64,000 nucleotides of DNA from Galeruca laticollis (Eukaryota > Arthropoda > Insecta > Coleoptera > Chrysomelidae): positions 52,558,222 to 52,622,221 of the forward strand of contig OY998179.1 of NCBI GenBank assembly GCA_963921935.1. The letters are read 5' to 3'. Below the pieces are notes generated by a model that ran no database searches, had not been told where the DNA came from, and worked only from the letters and a program-made list of their open reading frames with translations. Both the position numbers and the translations under genes were made by a program. This document shows, one piece after another, positions 1-11,482 of the stretch. The number at the start of each line of letters is the position of its first letter. The stretch's first letter is position 1.

Positions 1-53
1 AACAGCCTATCAACATAGACGCTGGGAATCCGTAGTTAAACTGTAGGTTCCTT

Positions 54-440
54 CTATATGTGGTAATTGAAGAGCACAGTACATGTAGAAGTAAGACATC
101 GCCTAGATCTGATCACGGTTATAGCACTGAAAGAAGAAGAATCGACGCACAAACGGTAAGTCTGATCCCGTTTCTTGTAAAGGACCACTGGTCTCGACCA
201 GGGTGAGTGGCGTAGCTGAATACCCTCAAGCTCTAACATTTCGTTAATTTGTTGGGATATCATAGCCCATCTACAGGCGGCATCACCGCTTCACCGACGT
301 CGATTTTGTGTACCGCCAGGGCCGTGCGTCATATGCGCCTGACTGATTTTGAGTATACATCCCGATATTCACTTAAGATATCTTTTAATTTGTTCCTGAA
401 TTCCCCCTCTCCTGGATGTTCAATAATATGGTCTTCTAAT
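54..440 (-). mobile_element. Ty3/gypsy reverse transcriptase fragment (decayed)
   Basis: Read on the minus strand, this is the N-terminal part of a gypsy-type reverse transcriptase. A 69-residue stretch (263 to 54) carries SPWSRPVVLYKKRDQTYRLC, matching the family pattern SPWASPVVLVKKKDGSxRxCVD. Before it, in another frame, HKIDVGEA resembles the H-x-IDTGDA segment that precedes the RT domain. The catalytic YxDD part is absent; the copy is cut by the window edge and by frameshifts. No LTR or integrase belongs to it here. Assignment to gypsy is firm, the lineage is not. Confidence 0.75.
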
Positions 441-470
441 CTAACTTCTCATCTTTTGGTTTAGCATATA

Positions 471-1040
471 GTATCATGACTTATCCCCCGCCCATTCCAG
501 TGGGTAATACCATCCCACCGTAGTTCCTCTATATTATGTAACTTTATATTCGTGCTGTTCAAGTTCGAGATATTTTTTTTAACTCTCCTCCTTCTCCTAT
601 TATATCATGGCAGAAAAGGGCTCATTTCTCGAGAAACATTTCGTTGACCTATGTTATTCCGGCGTTTCTGTCAGCGAAACTCGTCAACTCTACCTAGCAT
701 ATTCCATTTCCGTTACGTTCATCTTGTTCTCAAGAGTTTCTTGCTTTTAAGCTTTGAATTTGATTTCATTGGAAAATCTTCGAGAGAACATTTGACCCTA
801 TTGTACCAGAAGCTACTACAAAAATGTTGCACAACATCACACTATATATGGTTCAACCAGGAATACATTAGAAAAGAAGGAAGACCAAATTATGTGAATA
901 TAAAATGCCATAATAAATCACCTCAAGCTCAAAAAGCTATAAAACGCACTCAACGAGTATGGTTTAAAGAAGAATGTGAGGATGGTTTAAAATAAGAGAT
1001 TCCTTAGACACCATAACAATTCTACATTCTGAACTCACGT
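471..1040. other. Unassigned stretch with one 114-codon ORF
   Basis: No repeat end or known gene was recognised. An open frame at 651-995 (plus) encodes a basic, Phe- and Leu-rich sequence ending in WFKEECEDGLK. It has no motif I can name and lies just before a Penelope-like coding scrap, so it may be part of that element or chance. Confidence 0.2.
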
Positions 1041-1042
1041 TC

Positions 1043-1645
1043 TAACTACATCCAGTAGAATTTCACTGTTTAAATGACAAAATCAGAGAAAGTGTCAGCA
1101 CTATAAACAACAAGAAATTTAAAGAACAACAACGAGACCTAAAAAAACTTGAAAACACAAAATATAGAATTCAATACTCTAAACATAATGAAACTTACAT
1201 ACCAACAAACTTTGCACCACGATTCGAAAACCTTTCAGGCAATATTTTCACAGATGGTGAAATAGATTTTTTCAATAAAGGTTTAAACTATCGCATACCA
1301 CAAAAATTTACGAATAATATAAAAGAACTACTAGCTACTAAATCTGAAATAGCTTTAAATTCTAATTCAAATAGGTTTCGTTATGAGAAATTACAAATTG
1401 CCAATTCAATCAAAAATATTGAATCGTCAAAGGTTATACATAAAAAAATGACATTTCAGTATTAAATTCAGAAAGGAAGTAGAAAATAATAACCTAACAA
1501 TTACAATATCTGACAAAGGGAATGCCAATGTTATATTACAATCCGAAGATTATAAGTTAAAAATAAATAACTTTATAGAATCTAGTGATGTACAAATTCT
1601 TAGCGCTGACCCAACAAAAAAAAGCAATCGCTTAGTTATCGTACA
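1043..1645 (+). pseudogene. Penelope-like element, N-terminal region of the RT ORF
   Basis: An open frame without a usable ATG runs to a stop near 1465 and continues after a frameshift to about 1645. Residues NIFTDGEIDFFNKGLNYRIP fit the conserved N-terminal block of Penelope-like RTs (FTxxEIxLLNKGLNYxIP). ISDKGNANVILQSEDY then matches the KADKGNxxVxMxxxDY block that precedes the RT fingers. The RT core and GIY-YIG endonuclease are missing; the sequence changes to a Jockey LINE near 1.7 kb. Known for the family: these elements reverse-transcribe with an unusual RT related to telomerase. This copy is dead. Confidence 0.75.
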
Positions 1646-2488
1646 TCAAAAACTATATTAACAAAACTGGACCCCCTCTCCCGATATGCTCAAAATCACC
1701 AACATTATACCCATTATCAAATCTAACTAACCACCACGTTATGATGATAGCAACAGATAAATATCCCCAAGGTACAACATAGCAAAGGTAAAAGAGAAAA
1801 TAGTATTAAAAATATTGCAATCTTTTATAAACAAAAATAACGTTACTTTCCCTGAGCAATACGGTTTCAGGAGCAGTCTCAGTACTATGGCTCAAATCAT
1901 ACGAGTTATGAATTATATTCGCGAAGGACTCCAGAATAAAAATAAATCTTTTATGGTTACCACAGATATTCAAAAGGATTTTGACTCCGTATGGCTCGAG
2001 AGATTAATTTACAAGCTAATTAAATTAGAAGTACCTAACTATCTAATGAAAATATCAAACTTTTATCTCACAAATAGGAAATTTTACTCAAAAATATATG
2101 ACCACACAGCAGGACCATTCTTATTCCAAGCTGGAGTACCGCAAGTCTCGTATTGTCAATCAACTTTGCTATACTGCATATTCATCCATGACTCCCCAAC
2201 CTCCCCACAAATATTAACCGCTATGTACACCGATGACACGTGTTTTGTAACAACATCAGAGGAACCAGAACATGCATTAGACCCAGTACACACACACAGT
2301 AATACTTCCAAAACAAAGTGATTATTACTCAGGAGAACAGCTAGGAATACTGACCCATTCCAATTGTCAGACTTTGCGTCGACGGACATTACCTTATCCC
2401 AATTACCAAGTTAAAATATCCAAGATACACTATGCAAGGTAACACCAACGCAAACTTACGTATCTCACAATAAATACAAGATGCCAAT

Positions 2489-2696
2489 AGTGTTTCAAAT
2501 GAAACTCACAATTTCTAGTTAATTCCACAATATAATAAAAGTTATTGAAAATTCTAAAAAATTGACAATTGTTTGGATAAATCAATATCATCGAAACAAT
2601 TGTCAATTTTAACTAGAAGCCGTGAGTTTCATTTGAAACACTATTATGAGCAGATTCCACAAAGTAAGGGTCGAGACAGTTAATTTCACAAAAAGC
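2489..2696. mobile_element. Short foldback derivative of the Penelope-like element
   Basis: The left arm begins agtgtttcaaatgaaactc and the right arm ends in the inverse, gagtttcatttgaaacact; between them lie the same blocks as the PLE ends elsewhere in the window. A tail holding gggtcgagacagttaattt follows the right arm, as in other copies. Flanks caagatgccaat (2477-2488) and caagattgcaat (2697-2708) agree at 10 of 12 positions and look like a decayed target duplication. It interrupts the Jockey LINE, so it is younger. It has no coding capacity. Confidence 0.75.
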
Positions 2697-3124
2697 CAAG
2701 ATTGCAATGGGCAGACACCCACTCATATGCAGACACAGTAACCTAACAAGTCAAAATGAAATTTTTATATACAAGTATATCATAGGACCCATACTGACAA
2801 TATACTGTATAGGCACCAAATATAACATCAACTCCCTGCAGGTGATACAAAACACGAGTCTCAGAATGGTAATGAAACATAAGATTCACCCCAAACTTCC
2901 GAAAAACTCCGGGTTACATGCCAAAATCAATAAACCCACAATCAAAGACTTCATGTACAAAATTTCAGCAAACTTTTATAAGTACTATCAGCCACAAGCT
3001 CCTCGTTCTAAGCTCAAAGCTGCATTAGACATCCGCGATAGTGGGTGAAGGCTTCTGCATGGATCGTTAATTATATGACTAGATTGTTCACCTCCAATCC
3101 CACATTCTTCACATAGGTAGTAAC

Positions 3125-3198
3125 TTCAGCACAGTCTTACAATCTGCGCTGCAGAACTCTATTCAGCACAGTATTATAATCTGCGCTCTAGTACTCTA
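3125..3198 (+). repeat. Two tandem 37-bp units after the Jockey ORF
   Basis: ttcagcacagtcttacaatc and ttcagcacagtattataatc open two units of 37 bp that differ at a few positions. They probably lie in the 3' untranslated part of the Jockey LINE. Confidence 0.7.
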
Positions 3199-3199
3199 A

Positions 3200-4690
3200 G
3201 TAATTAATAAATTATATAACACCAAAACTAACGTCAGCCATGTTGTTCTCTCGAAATCTACTACCACATATAATTTCGATGCCCTGCTTTTCAGCTGCTT
3301 TCTAGTGAAAACCCAGCCATAACTATATACTTGTGGCAAAATTATTCGAACGAATAAATCATATGGATAATGTTTGTAAACACGGAGCCATGTTGCCACG
3401 CTGGAAACAGTGTAGTTGCGAAAATAGCCAGTTCATCGTTATACACATTAGATTTTATTTTTTGTACCACTCTGAATTGGAAACAGAAAACAGTCAATAT
3501 AGGACATTATTGATATAATCTCTTACGATAAGTTATATTTCTCACACTAGGTAAATAGTGATAATAAAAAATATCTTGTGGTCAGTACAAAACGTCCTCG
3601 CACACGATACATGTCAAGTTTTGATCAGTCATGTCATACACTAAATAGAAACTATTGATTTGTTTTCAAATATTTAGATAGATCTCAGATTAGTAGCTAT
3701 TTTTTTCTATCTTGTATATGGAAGGATAATAGGAAAAAAGTTTCAAATAAAATTAGTTATCTACAACTTTCACATTCAACACTTTCCAATTATGTCATCT
3801 AGGTGCATAAAATGAGGAAATTCTGTATAAGCGTCAAGAAACGTATAATTTCCTGTAAATTACTTCCGATACAAAAGCAGCAGCAAAACTAGCTTAGATT
3901 GAGGTTATATCAAAATTTCATTATTTTTCATTCACTCGTTAAGAAGTTATCGTGCGTTCATACGTACATGTGTACACATGTTCGAACTGATATCATGCTG
4001 AAACCTGTTTTTATTCCAAGTTTTCTTTCCTGCAAACTCTAGATTATTCCCTTTCTCTTCTTTTTCTGCAAACTCTGAATTATTTCTATATAATTCAATT
4101 CTTTCCCTGTTTTCGGCTGACTCTTTTTTTATGAACTACGGATCTAATATTTGTTGTTTGGATTTTCTGTTTTTCAATTTCCTTTTGTCTACGGATTTCT
4201 TCTCTTCTTTTGGTTTGTTAATTTGCTTCGTTCTCAATTTCGTTTTTCTGCGTTATGTCTAGCTTATGTCATTTTGGTTCTCATTCTGTATGTAAAATAT
4301 AAGGTAGAATTGGAAATGAGTACAGGTCAACAGTGTTATTTTAGAATTTTCAATAATTTTTATTTGTGATTCAAATGAAAATATGTCCACCTAGATGAAT
4401 ATTTGTAACAAGCGAATTAATGACACACCAAACATAATAATTTAATTAACAAAACACTAAATATTATTTTATAGTAATATTTTCAAGAACACGTGCTAAA
4501 TGTCAGATTACAGAATTAAGTTAATTGGTTGGGACTAGATACGCTTGGAGTGCGCAAGCAACTGAATGTAATTCATATATGAAATACTGCGTACGTTCCT
4601 CAAAGCTATGAAAGTCAATATGTGACTCTTACAAAATATTAAATATCTATCTTTACTAATTATAAAAATATTCACTGGATTCTAAAGTGA
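3200..4690. other. Non-coding stretch, nothing recognised
   Basis: AT-rich sequence with only short ORFs. A pyrimidine-rich block near 4010-4250 contains ctgcaaactct twice. No transposon ends, RNA genes or host exons were seen. Confidence 0.5.
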
Positions 4691-4710
4691 TAATAAATGA
4701 CGCGGAATAA

Positions 4711-6021
4711 TTGAAAATAACATTATCTGCAGTAACATTACACATATTTCCAAACAAACAACGCATGTACGTCCAACCCTCGATAAACGACCTTAACCCA
4801 GATATTATAAATTTTTTCAAGAACCATCTCCAACCGAAAAATAAATATGCATGTATCTTCGAAAGCAACGAATTGTATAAGCAAATTTGCGAAACCATCA
4901 GGGAAATATTCAAAAACAACGCTCACGCCCTAATTAAATGTAACATACAGCTGGAAGATATGAATTCAGAAGAAACGCAAAAAGACTAAAAATACCATTA
5001 ATGCATAACTAATCATAAAGTAATAACTGAAACAGAACTTCAAATAAGAAAACCTTATTTCTGGCCTAATTTGAAGAAGGTTATCGAAGACATCGTTAAT
5101 TTCTGTGATATCTGTCAAGAAAATAAATATGACAGACTTCCAGCTAAACCAAAAATCATGGTCACACCTACACCCACCAAACCATTGGAAATAGTTCATA
5201 TCGATTTATTCCAAGCCGACGGACAGAAGTTCCTAACTATAATAGATGCATTTTCCAAATATGAACAAGCCTACCCAATAGAAGGAGGAAACGCAGTAAA
5301 CGTAATTAACGCTTTCCTTACATTTGTAACTCACCACGGATTACCTTCTATGATAGTTGCAAATAGCGTAACATAATTTAAAAACGGAATCATACAAGAA
5401 TTTGTCGATTCCCATAAAATATCCATCCACTACACAACCCTAGACAGTCCTCAGTCCAACAGTATGATCGAAAGATTCCACTCAACTTTCATCGAACACC
5501 TAAGAATACTCCCAAACATAAAAACAACGTTATCCATCAAAGAACAAATGCTATATGCTTCACTAGGCTACAACAACTCCGTCCACTCCTCAACGAAACT
5601 AAAACCCATCGAAGTACTAAACGGACACCTTAATGCAAGAGATATTTTTAACATAGATATAAAAATAACCTTACCAAACGATTACATAGAACAACATCGT
5701 AAGAAAACGAAAGAAACATATAGGGAGATCAACGAACGCCTTTCCGAAAATAAAAAGGCCATTACCGAAAACAGAAATAAAACGAGACAAACCCCTATCT
5801 CATACAAACCCTCTACTAAAATCTACATTAGAAAAACTTTGAAAAGAAATAAACTATTGCCAAGATTTCTACCCAAGACAGTACTCATAGATAATGATAT
5901 AACGATAGACATTCCGACAGCCACTGTACATAAGAAAAACACAAATCCGAAAAGAAAACTAATGAATATTTTTCACAGATTCGCATGCCTAATCAAAATG
6001 AGAAATTTGCAAGAAAATTAA
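4711..6021 (+). pseudogene. Errantivirus (gypsy-type endogenous retrovirus) pol, integrase region, broken
   Basis: One reading frame runs through the whole span and is cut by in-frame stops at 4989, 5376 and 6021. The integrase zinc-binding half shows FCDIC; the catalytic core begins with HIDLF (first Asp). The second catalytic site is lost: the expected Asp-Asn-Gly pattern reads VANSVT followed by a stop. The Glu site survives in NSMIERFHST. Upstream codons fit the RNase H to integrase linker. The homologous enzyme inserts the retroviral cDNA. Only stops, no frameshifts, separate it from the env relic, which follows at once. Most similar in layout to insect errantiviruses. Confidence 0.85.
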
Positions 6022-6024
6022 GAA

Positions 6025-7131
6025 GTGCTTCCCCTCAACCTGGGACAAGCAAAGATACGTTCTAACACGTACGACATTATACACTTTTTCGAACTACAAC
6101 CGATAATGGAAGAAATCAAAACTATCGATAATCAATACCAAACAGTGACTAAAGCCATAGAAGACGGCCTCAGCTACCCTTATTTTACCAGCCTACAAAA
6201 TTTCGATCAAGCCCTTCAATTTCAACTAAAATCAGCCAAAGAGAAAATTATATCTATTTATCTAACCTCAAACAGAAAACGAGGAATTCTTAACGGCTTA
6301 GGAAGTACTATCAAGTCTATCTCCGGAAACCTAGACCCGGAAGACGCCGAAATTTACAATACAGCAATACAAACGCTTTAAACAAATCACGAGAATATCA
6401 TAAAAAACGTAAATCATCAGATGAGCTCAAACTTAAGGATCTTGGAAAAGATTAATGAAACTGTGACCCGTCTAACATACAACCAAGTAACTATTTTCGA
6501 AGAAATTGATCAAATCACTAAAAATCTAAACAAATTTATATTTGAATTCAACCACTATCTTCAAGCCAGAAATGTACTGGACGAATTAAACCTATCCCTT
6601 CAACTCCTGAACGATCTAGAAGAGGCAATCACATTCTCCAGACTAAACACCCTTCTCAATAGTGTCTTGAGGAAAGATGAATTAGAATGGCTAGAGACAA
6701 AAATGCTAGAGCACCTCAGTCTCATCCTCAATTATTACGATATAATGAGCGTAGACGCTTACTACACGAACCACACTATCGTATTTATCTTACACTTTCC
6801 CATTTTATATCCTAAGATCTTCACATACCACCACCTATCCCCAATACCTACACAATATTCCACCATAATTATTCCTCCTGAACCGTACCTTTTGGTTAAC
6901 GAACATATCTTCCAATACTCCGGAATTCAATGCAAAAGAACCATTGCCGAATACTTATGCAACGAAAAAGCACTGCAAACAACAATGGAAACCGAAGACT
7001 GCATCAACCAGATTCTTCAACTGAAAAATACAGAAGTCTCTTGCTACTATATTTCAGTGCAAAAACAGAACACAATCATCCAACGCCCACTACGTAGCAA
7101 TATTTACGGGACCCACAAAAATAACAACTAA
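6025..7131 (+). pseudogene. Errantivirus env (baculovirus F-like fusion protein) relic
   Basis: The frame continues that of pol, interrupted by a stop at 6381, and reopens at 6421-7131. A basic site NRKR followed by a glycine-rich segment (GILNGLGSTIKSISGN) near 6270-6335 matches the furin site and fusion-peptide region of errantivirus Env and baculovirus F proteins, which share a class I fusion fold. A long helical stretch and Cys-containing surface region follow (6430-7100). The N-terminal signal region is not visible, and the C-terminal membrane anchor is not clearly preserved between 7140 and 7560. It is a broken relic; no LTR could be delimited downstream. Confidence 0.7.
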
Positions 7132-8900
7132 ATGTTCCACAACAAAACCAATGGTTTCGCAAGGAGTGTACCAGATCGAACTTCCACTAAACTGTGAGTT
7201 CAGAACACTAGAACAAAGGTTTATTAATTCCAAAACCACTATTGATGGCGAACCATCAACGTAACCACAAATTAAAACAAGCAACAATCAAAAACCCACA
7301 AAATTTAAACCACTGAAGATAAACTAAGTTCCCTTAGATGACCTCCATTAACTCACTAAGCAGGCAAACCAACTGAAACCAATAGAAGCCGACGAATGGA
7401 ACCACATCCACAACCATGTCTGGATGACCCCTATCTATATAGGCTAATTTATCTTTATGATAGGCTAAAGAACAGCCGATGCAAGAGAAAGGAGCAAAGA
7501 AAATTCAAACCTACGGAAGGCGAAGAGGACACCAATGTTTTGTTCGTCCCTTACAAAACTTCCCCAGGGGATGGAGAAGTTACAGTACATTGAACTTCAT
7601 TACGCTAACTTCCTGTATACGAAACCATTACACCTGGACGCTGAGTTTGCTAAAATCCAAAGAACATTCGACGGAACATTCGATGCCGACGAAGCAATAT
7701 TTTTTGTATAAATTGAACGATCGATTTTTATTATAACCAGTCTGATTTTAGTTATATTATTTTCACCAGTTTTATTATGTAGTTTTGTGACAGTTGTAGA
7801 TAAAAAGTGTTTCTAAAAAGTGAGTTTTGAAGTGGCCAATCGTATATCGCTAGCAGATAACCTCTCGGCAGAAAACCCAAGAGGAAGCTCCCATTTCCTC
7901 TAGTACGACTACTAGCTCCGACTTACTACGACCTCCCCGACGTATAACTTGACTACCCAGACGACTTCCCAATCTCAATCCGATAATCAGACAGTTACAA
8001 TTTTCTCACACGTATGTCTTTCTCACACATATTTCTACTATCTAGCCGATCCATACAATTCCCTTATCTCTAATAATGATATATTCAATAATTTTCACAC
8101 ATTTCCAACTTTCTATTTATGCAACACTTTAGGCAAACTCTATATTGCAACCGCCCCCGCCCCCGCCCCCTGCGTCGGTGTTAGAGGTTGTTCTGCGGTT
8201 TCCTTGTAGCATGGTGAATGTATCCACGAGCCAAATGAACCGACGTATCGACAAAAGAAAGCAATACAGCCGCATCTTATTTGTAACATTTTCATCATCA
8301 AACACCTAATTCCATACACTTTTTGGAAAAAGGTCTCGTAGACACTTTTCTGACTAAAACTCCAAAAATATAAATAAATTACAAATTCTTATTTTTCCGG
8401 AGACATCTCTAATTCAGAAAATACTATCTATCTCACTTCTTAAAATTTCCGACACCTAGCCAGCTCAACTGCATATCAAATGTATCGACAGCGTAGCATG
8501 GTTCGTCTTCCACAAAAACGTCCCAATTCTAGATCATTTTTGTCACACAATTCCATACTTTTTGAGCTTCGCTGCTTCCAAACATCAATTCCCGATACCA
8601 ATCGATATAAGTTTTCCCCCGAACACCTTCTAGCGCAAAGCCCGCTCAAAAATATCAATTCTACACACCTTTAAAAATCCCCCTAATTACTTTTCTTAAT
8701 AATTTTCTAGACAATTTTTAACCCGGCCAAATTTCAATCAACAAAATAAATATATCGAACTCAATCCTTGAACGCGCACTACCACCCCCCAAATACCTCC
8801 AACACATCCCTGCAGAGGAAACAAATCTACACCAGGGCAACCAAACATAACGAACATTTTCAACTTTTAAACAAAATCCCCTTCAACACAAACTTTTTCC
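7132..8900. other. Region downstream of env, no LTR delimited
   Basis: Stop-rich env-like codons may continue to about 7560. The rest could include the errantivirus 3' LTR, but no second LTR copy is available to define it. A C-rich run of cccccg units lies at 8152-8171. No other gene was recognised. Confidence 0.35.
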
Positions 8901-8903
8901 AAG

Positions 8904-8904
<1 letters not shown>

Positions 8905-8942
<38 letters not shown>
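8905..8942 (+). repeat. (CT)n microsatellite
   Basis: Simple dinucleotide run of ct with a single ttt interruption. Confidence 0.95.
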
Positions 8943-9137
8943 CTAACTATAATATGAAAGAAATGCAATCAGTATATTTTCTAGAAACATTTCAAAATTT
9001 GACGAATTCCAAATTTTCACATTAAAAAGTCGCACAGATTATAAATACGCCCACTATGCATAACATTTCGAAATATTCAACAAAGTGTTAGGACCTTACT
9101 GATGTCAAAATTAAAATTGCTAATATATCAATGTCAG

Positions 9138-9272
9138 TAGTAAAAGAAAATGTATATATACCTCGGTTGAGAAGCCTATTATTTATCTCGTAGCGCCTCA
9201 GGAAATAAAAGTGCTCTGTAAATAATAGCTCACTTCTCAACCTAGGTATACAATATACTATTTTTCACTTAC
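9138..9272. repeat. Imperfect inverted repeat, ~135 bp hairpin
   Basis: The left arm (9138-9185) contains atacctcggttgagaag and then ctattattt. The right arm (9220-9272) is its near reverse complement: aaataatagctcacttctca and then acctaggtat. The loop is about 35 nt. No flanking duplication is obvious. It could be a small MITE or another foldback. Confidence 0.6.
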
Positions 9273-10372
9273 CTATATGAATATTAACAAAAATAGGAAA
9301 ATGGCATCAAAAATATTAACGATATATGAATTATATTACGTAATCTTCTGATATATATACAGCACATCTCGTCAGAATTTAACTAATCTCAATTAACTAA
9401 GAATATCGTTATCTACAGAACTTAAATTTCAAAGAAGAAGATACTTTAGAGCAAATATGTATTTTCTACTAAAAGCTCAAAGTTCCCAGAAACTTCATCA
9501 AGGACAAAAGCACACAAATACGTTTGCTTATCCACTGTGACTAACATTAATTCAGAAATACTAATTAGGCTTGACAATTTGCGACGGTTGAGGAGAAAAG
9601 TAAAAGAGGTTTGAAGTAAATGACTGTTTTATATACGTATATAGTGTTCCTCCAATAATGTATGGGAAGGTGATAATAGCTACCGTTCAATCGTAAGGAT
9701 AATTCTTCTGGATGAATGGTTCAATCGGTTTCAAAATTATAATTTACATAAATTAGAAAACATCAAGTTTTTGTAAGACTTTGAATATCCCTATCTGACT
9801 ACCACTCCCAAGCTATATCCAAAATCATGGTATGCGTGATAATGCTCAATAATAATACATGTCAGATATAACGATTTTTGTAAATAGCTATTTAGGATTA
9901 AGTAACTCGGATTTCTGCTTTCAACAGTACTCATTCCTGGAAGAATAAGTATCTCAAGCAGATATATCATGGAAATGCTCCAGAAAAATCATAATATAAT
10001 TAGTGTTTTTAAATGAAACTCACGGTCTCTAGTTAATTCTACAATATAATATAAGTTATTGAAAATTCTAAAAAATTGACAATTGTTTCGATAAATCAAT
10101 ATCATCGTCAGAATGACAGAAGTTACATTTCATTTTATGCCTACCTGATGTTTAGTAGTTATTTTTGGCTAGACCAAGAAGTAACCTAACCTGTGATTGG
10201 CTTAATATATGTTTATAGAAAAAAGAAGAAGATGTGATATTACAAATATTGAAGCTAAGATATTATTAGCCCTATGATGATATCCTGGATATAATTTTTC
10301 CAATTAAGATCAGTATTACTGTGCAATGATATAGAAAACCAGGAAAACTATATCTGCTGATCTTTATAATTA

Positions 10373-11470
10373 TCACTTAAGAAGACAGTTCATTAGTGGA
10401 GAACTCCCTAGATTCAACTGTTCATTGACAACTTCATATTGTGGGTTTCTTGAATGTCTTCTAATTCCCAGTTCTTCAAGGAAATCCAGTTCTTGTTTGT
10501 TTTCACAAATATGCAGCACTTCTAGTTCTGTGTTAGGTGTCAATGAATGATTGGTGTCAAGTAGATGTTTTGCGTAGTGGGATTTATCTGGTTGTTTTAA
10601 TCTGTATGCTCGTAAGTGCTCTCTGTATCGTATTTCAAAATTCCTAAGGGTCTGACCCAAATAGACAGCATTACATTCTGGACATTTGAGTTTATATATA
10701 CCTGACTTCTTCAATAGTGGTATTTTTGTTTTTACATTTAACAATTTTGTACTAACGTTACTTTCTGTTTTATGAAAAATTGTTGTATTCGTTGCAGAGA
10801 TATTATCTTTGAAATATTATTAGAAATATTTCCTGCATATGTGACGGTTTCATAAGTTTTAATTTCATCAGCTTCTTTAGGATATATTGGTTGTAATGCC
10901 ACTTTTTCTTCTTTTTTACTAATTAGCTTATTTATCATTTCTAATGGATTACCGTTAGATGCTGCTATTTGTCTAATTGTATTAGTCTCTCTATCAAAAT
11001 TGCATTTCTTGATAGGAACTGAAAAAGCTCTATGTATCATTGAATTATATGCTGCTAGTCTGTGTGACATAGGGTGGTTAGAATTGAATGGAATTGTCAC
11101 ATCAGTCTGTGTTGGTTTTCGGTAAATTGAATAATCACGTACATTAATAACTCTTTGAATTTTCAAATCAAGAAAATTGATTGAACTATTTTCTTCAATT
11201 TCTAATGTAAATTCAATTTTCGGGTGTAAATTATTGATGTGGTTGAAAAATACATCTAATTGTCGATCACTACCCATGAAACAAGCTAATATGTCATCTA
11301 CATATCTATACCAAAGTAGAATATTTTTCGAAATATTACTTTCAAAGATCTTTCTTTCTAAATTGTCCATAAAAATGTTTGCTAAAATAGGTGATATAGG
11401 GCTTCCCATTGGTAAACCTTCATTTTGAATATATATCTTATTGTCAAAAGTGGAATAATTCTGATTAATG
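10373..11470 (-). pseudogene. PLE RT plus GIY-YIG endonuclease, minus arm of locus A
   Basis: From about 11470 downward the coding order is GLPMGSPISPILANIFMDNL (RT fingers/palm), WYRYVDDILACFMGS with the catalytic YVDD intact, FLDLKI, then YRKPTQTDVTIP and HPMSHRLAAYNSMI (thumb blocks of Penelope RTs). After a frameshift near 10740 the C-terminal frame (10744-10373) holds GIYKLKCPECNAVYLGQT and NFEIRYREHL, the GIY-YIG nuclease core. The family uses this nuclease for target nicking and the RT for copying. The N-terminal third of the protein is missing. The first ~80 codons of the longest frame above 11480 are antisense of the other arm and not coding. Confidence 0.88.
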
Positions 11471-11482
11471 CATACATCAAAT

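Larger units (their letters stand above)
1750..3200 (+). mobile_element. Jockey-clade LINE, RT and C-terminal part, interrupted
   Basis: The frame at 1815-2321 carries RT motifs of Jockey-type LINEs in order: QYGFRSSLST, DIQKDFDSVW (palm Asp), the GVPQ block and YTDD in place of the usual YADD. After a 208-bp foldback insert (2489-2696) the C-terminal region resumes at 2707-3048 with the IYKYIIGP block and a leucine-rich tail. The endonuclease domain and 5' end are missing, so the copy is 5'-truncated. A stop and frameshift lie around 2321. Two 37-bp repeats follow the ORF. Inactive. Confidence 0.8.

Noticed and set aside
4711..7131. Active endogenous retrovirus
   Set aside because: Multiple in-frame stops, a lost integrase Asp, no LTRs and no gag.
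11177..11428. Plus-strand 83-codon frame, and the matching N-terminal part of the minus-strand frame above 11480
   Set aside because: Both are antisense to PLE RT; they resemble each other only because the two arms are inverted copies.
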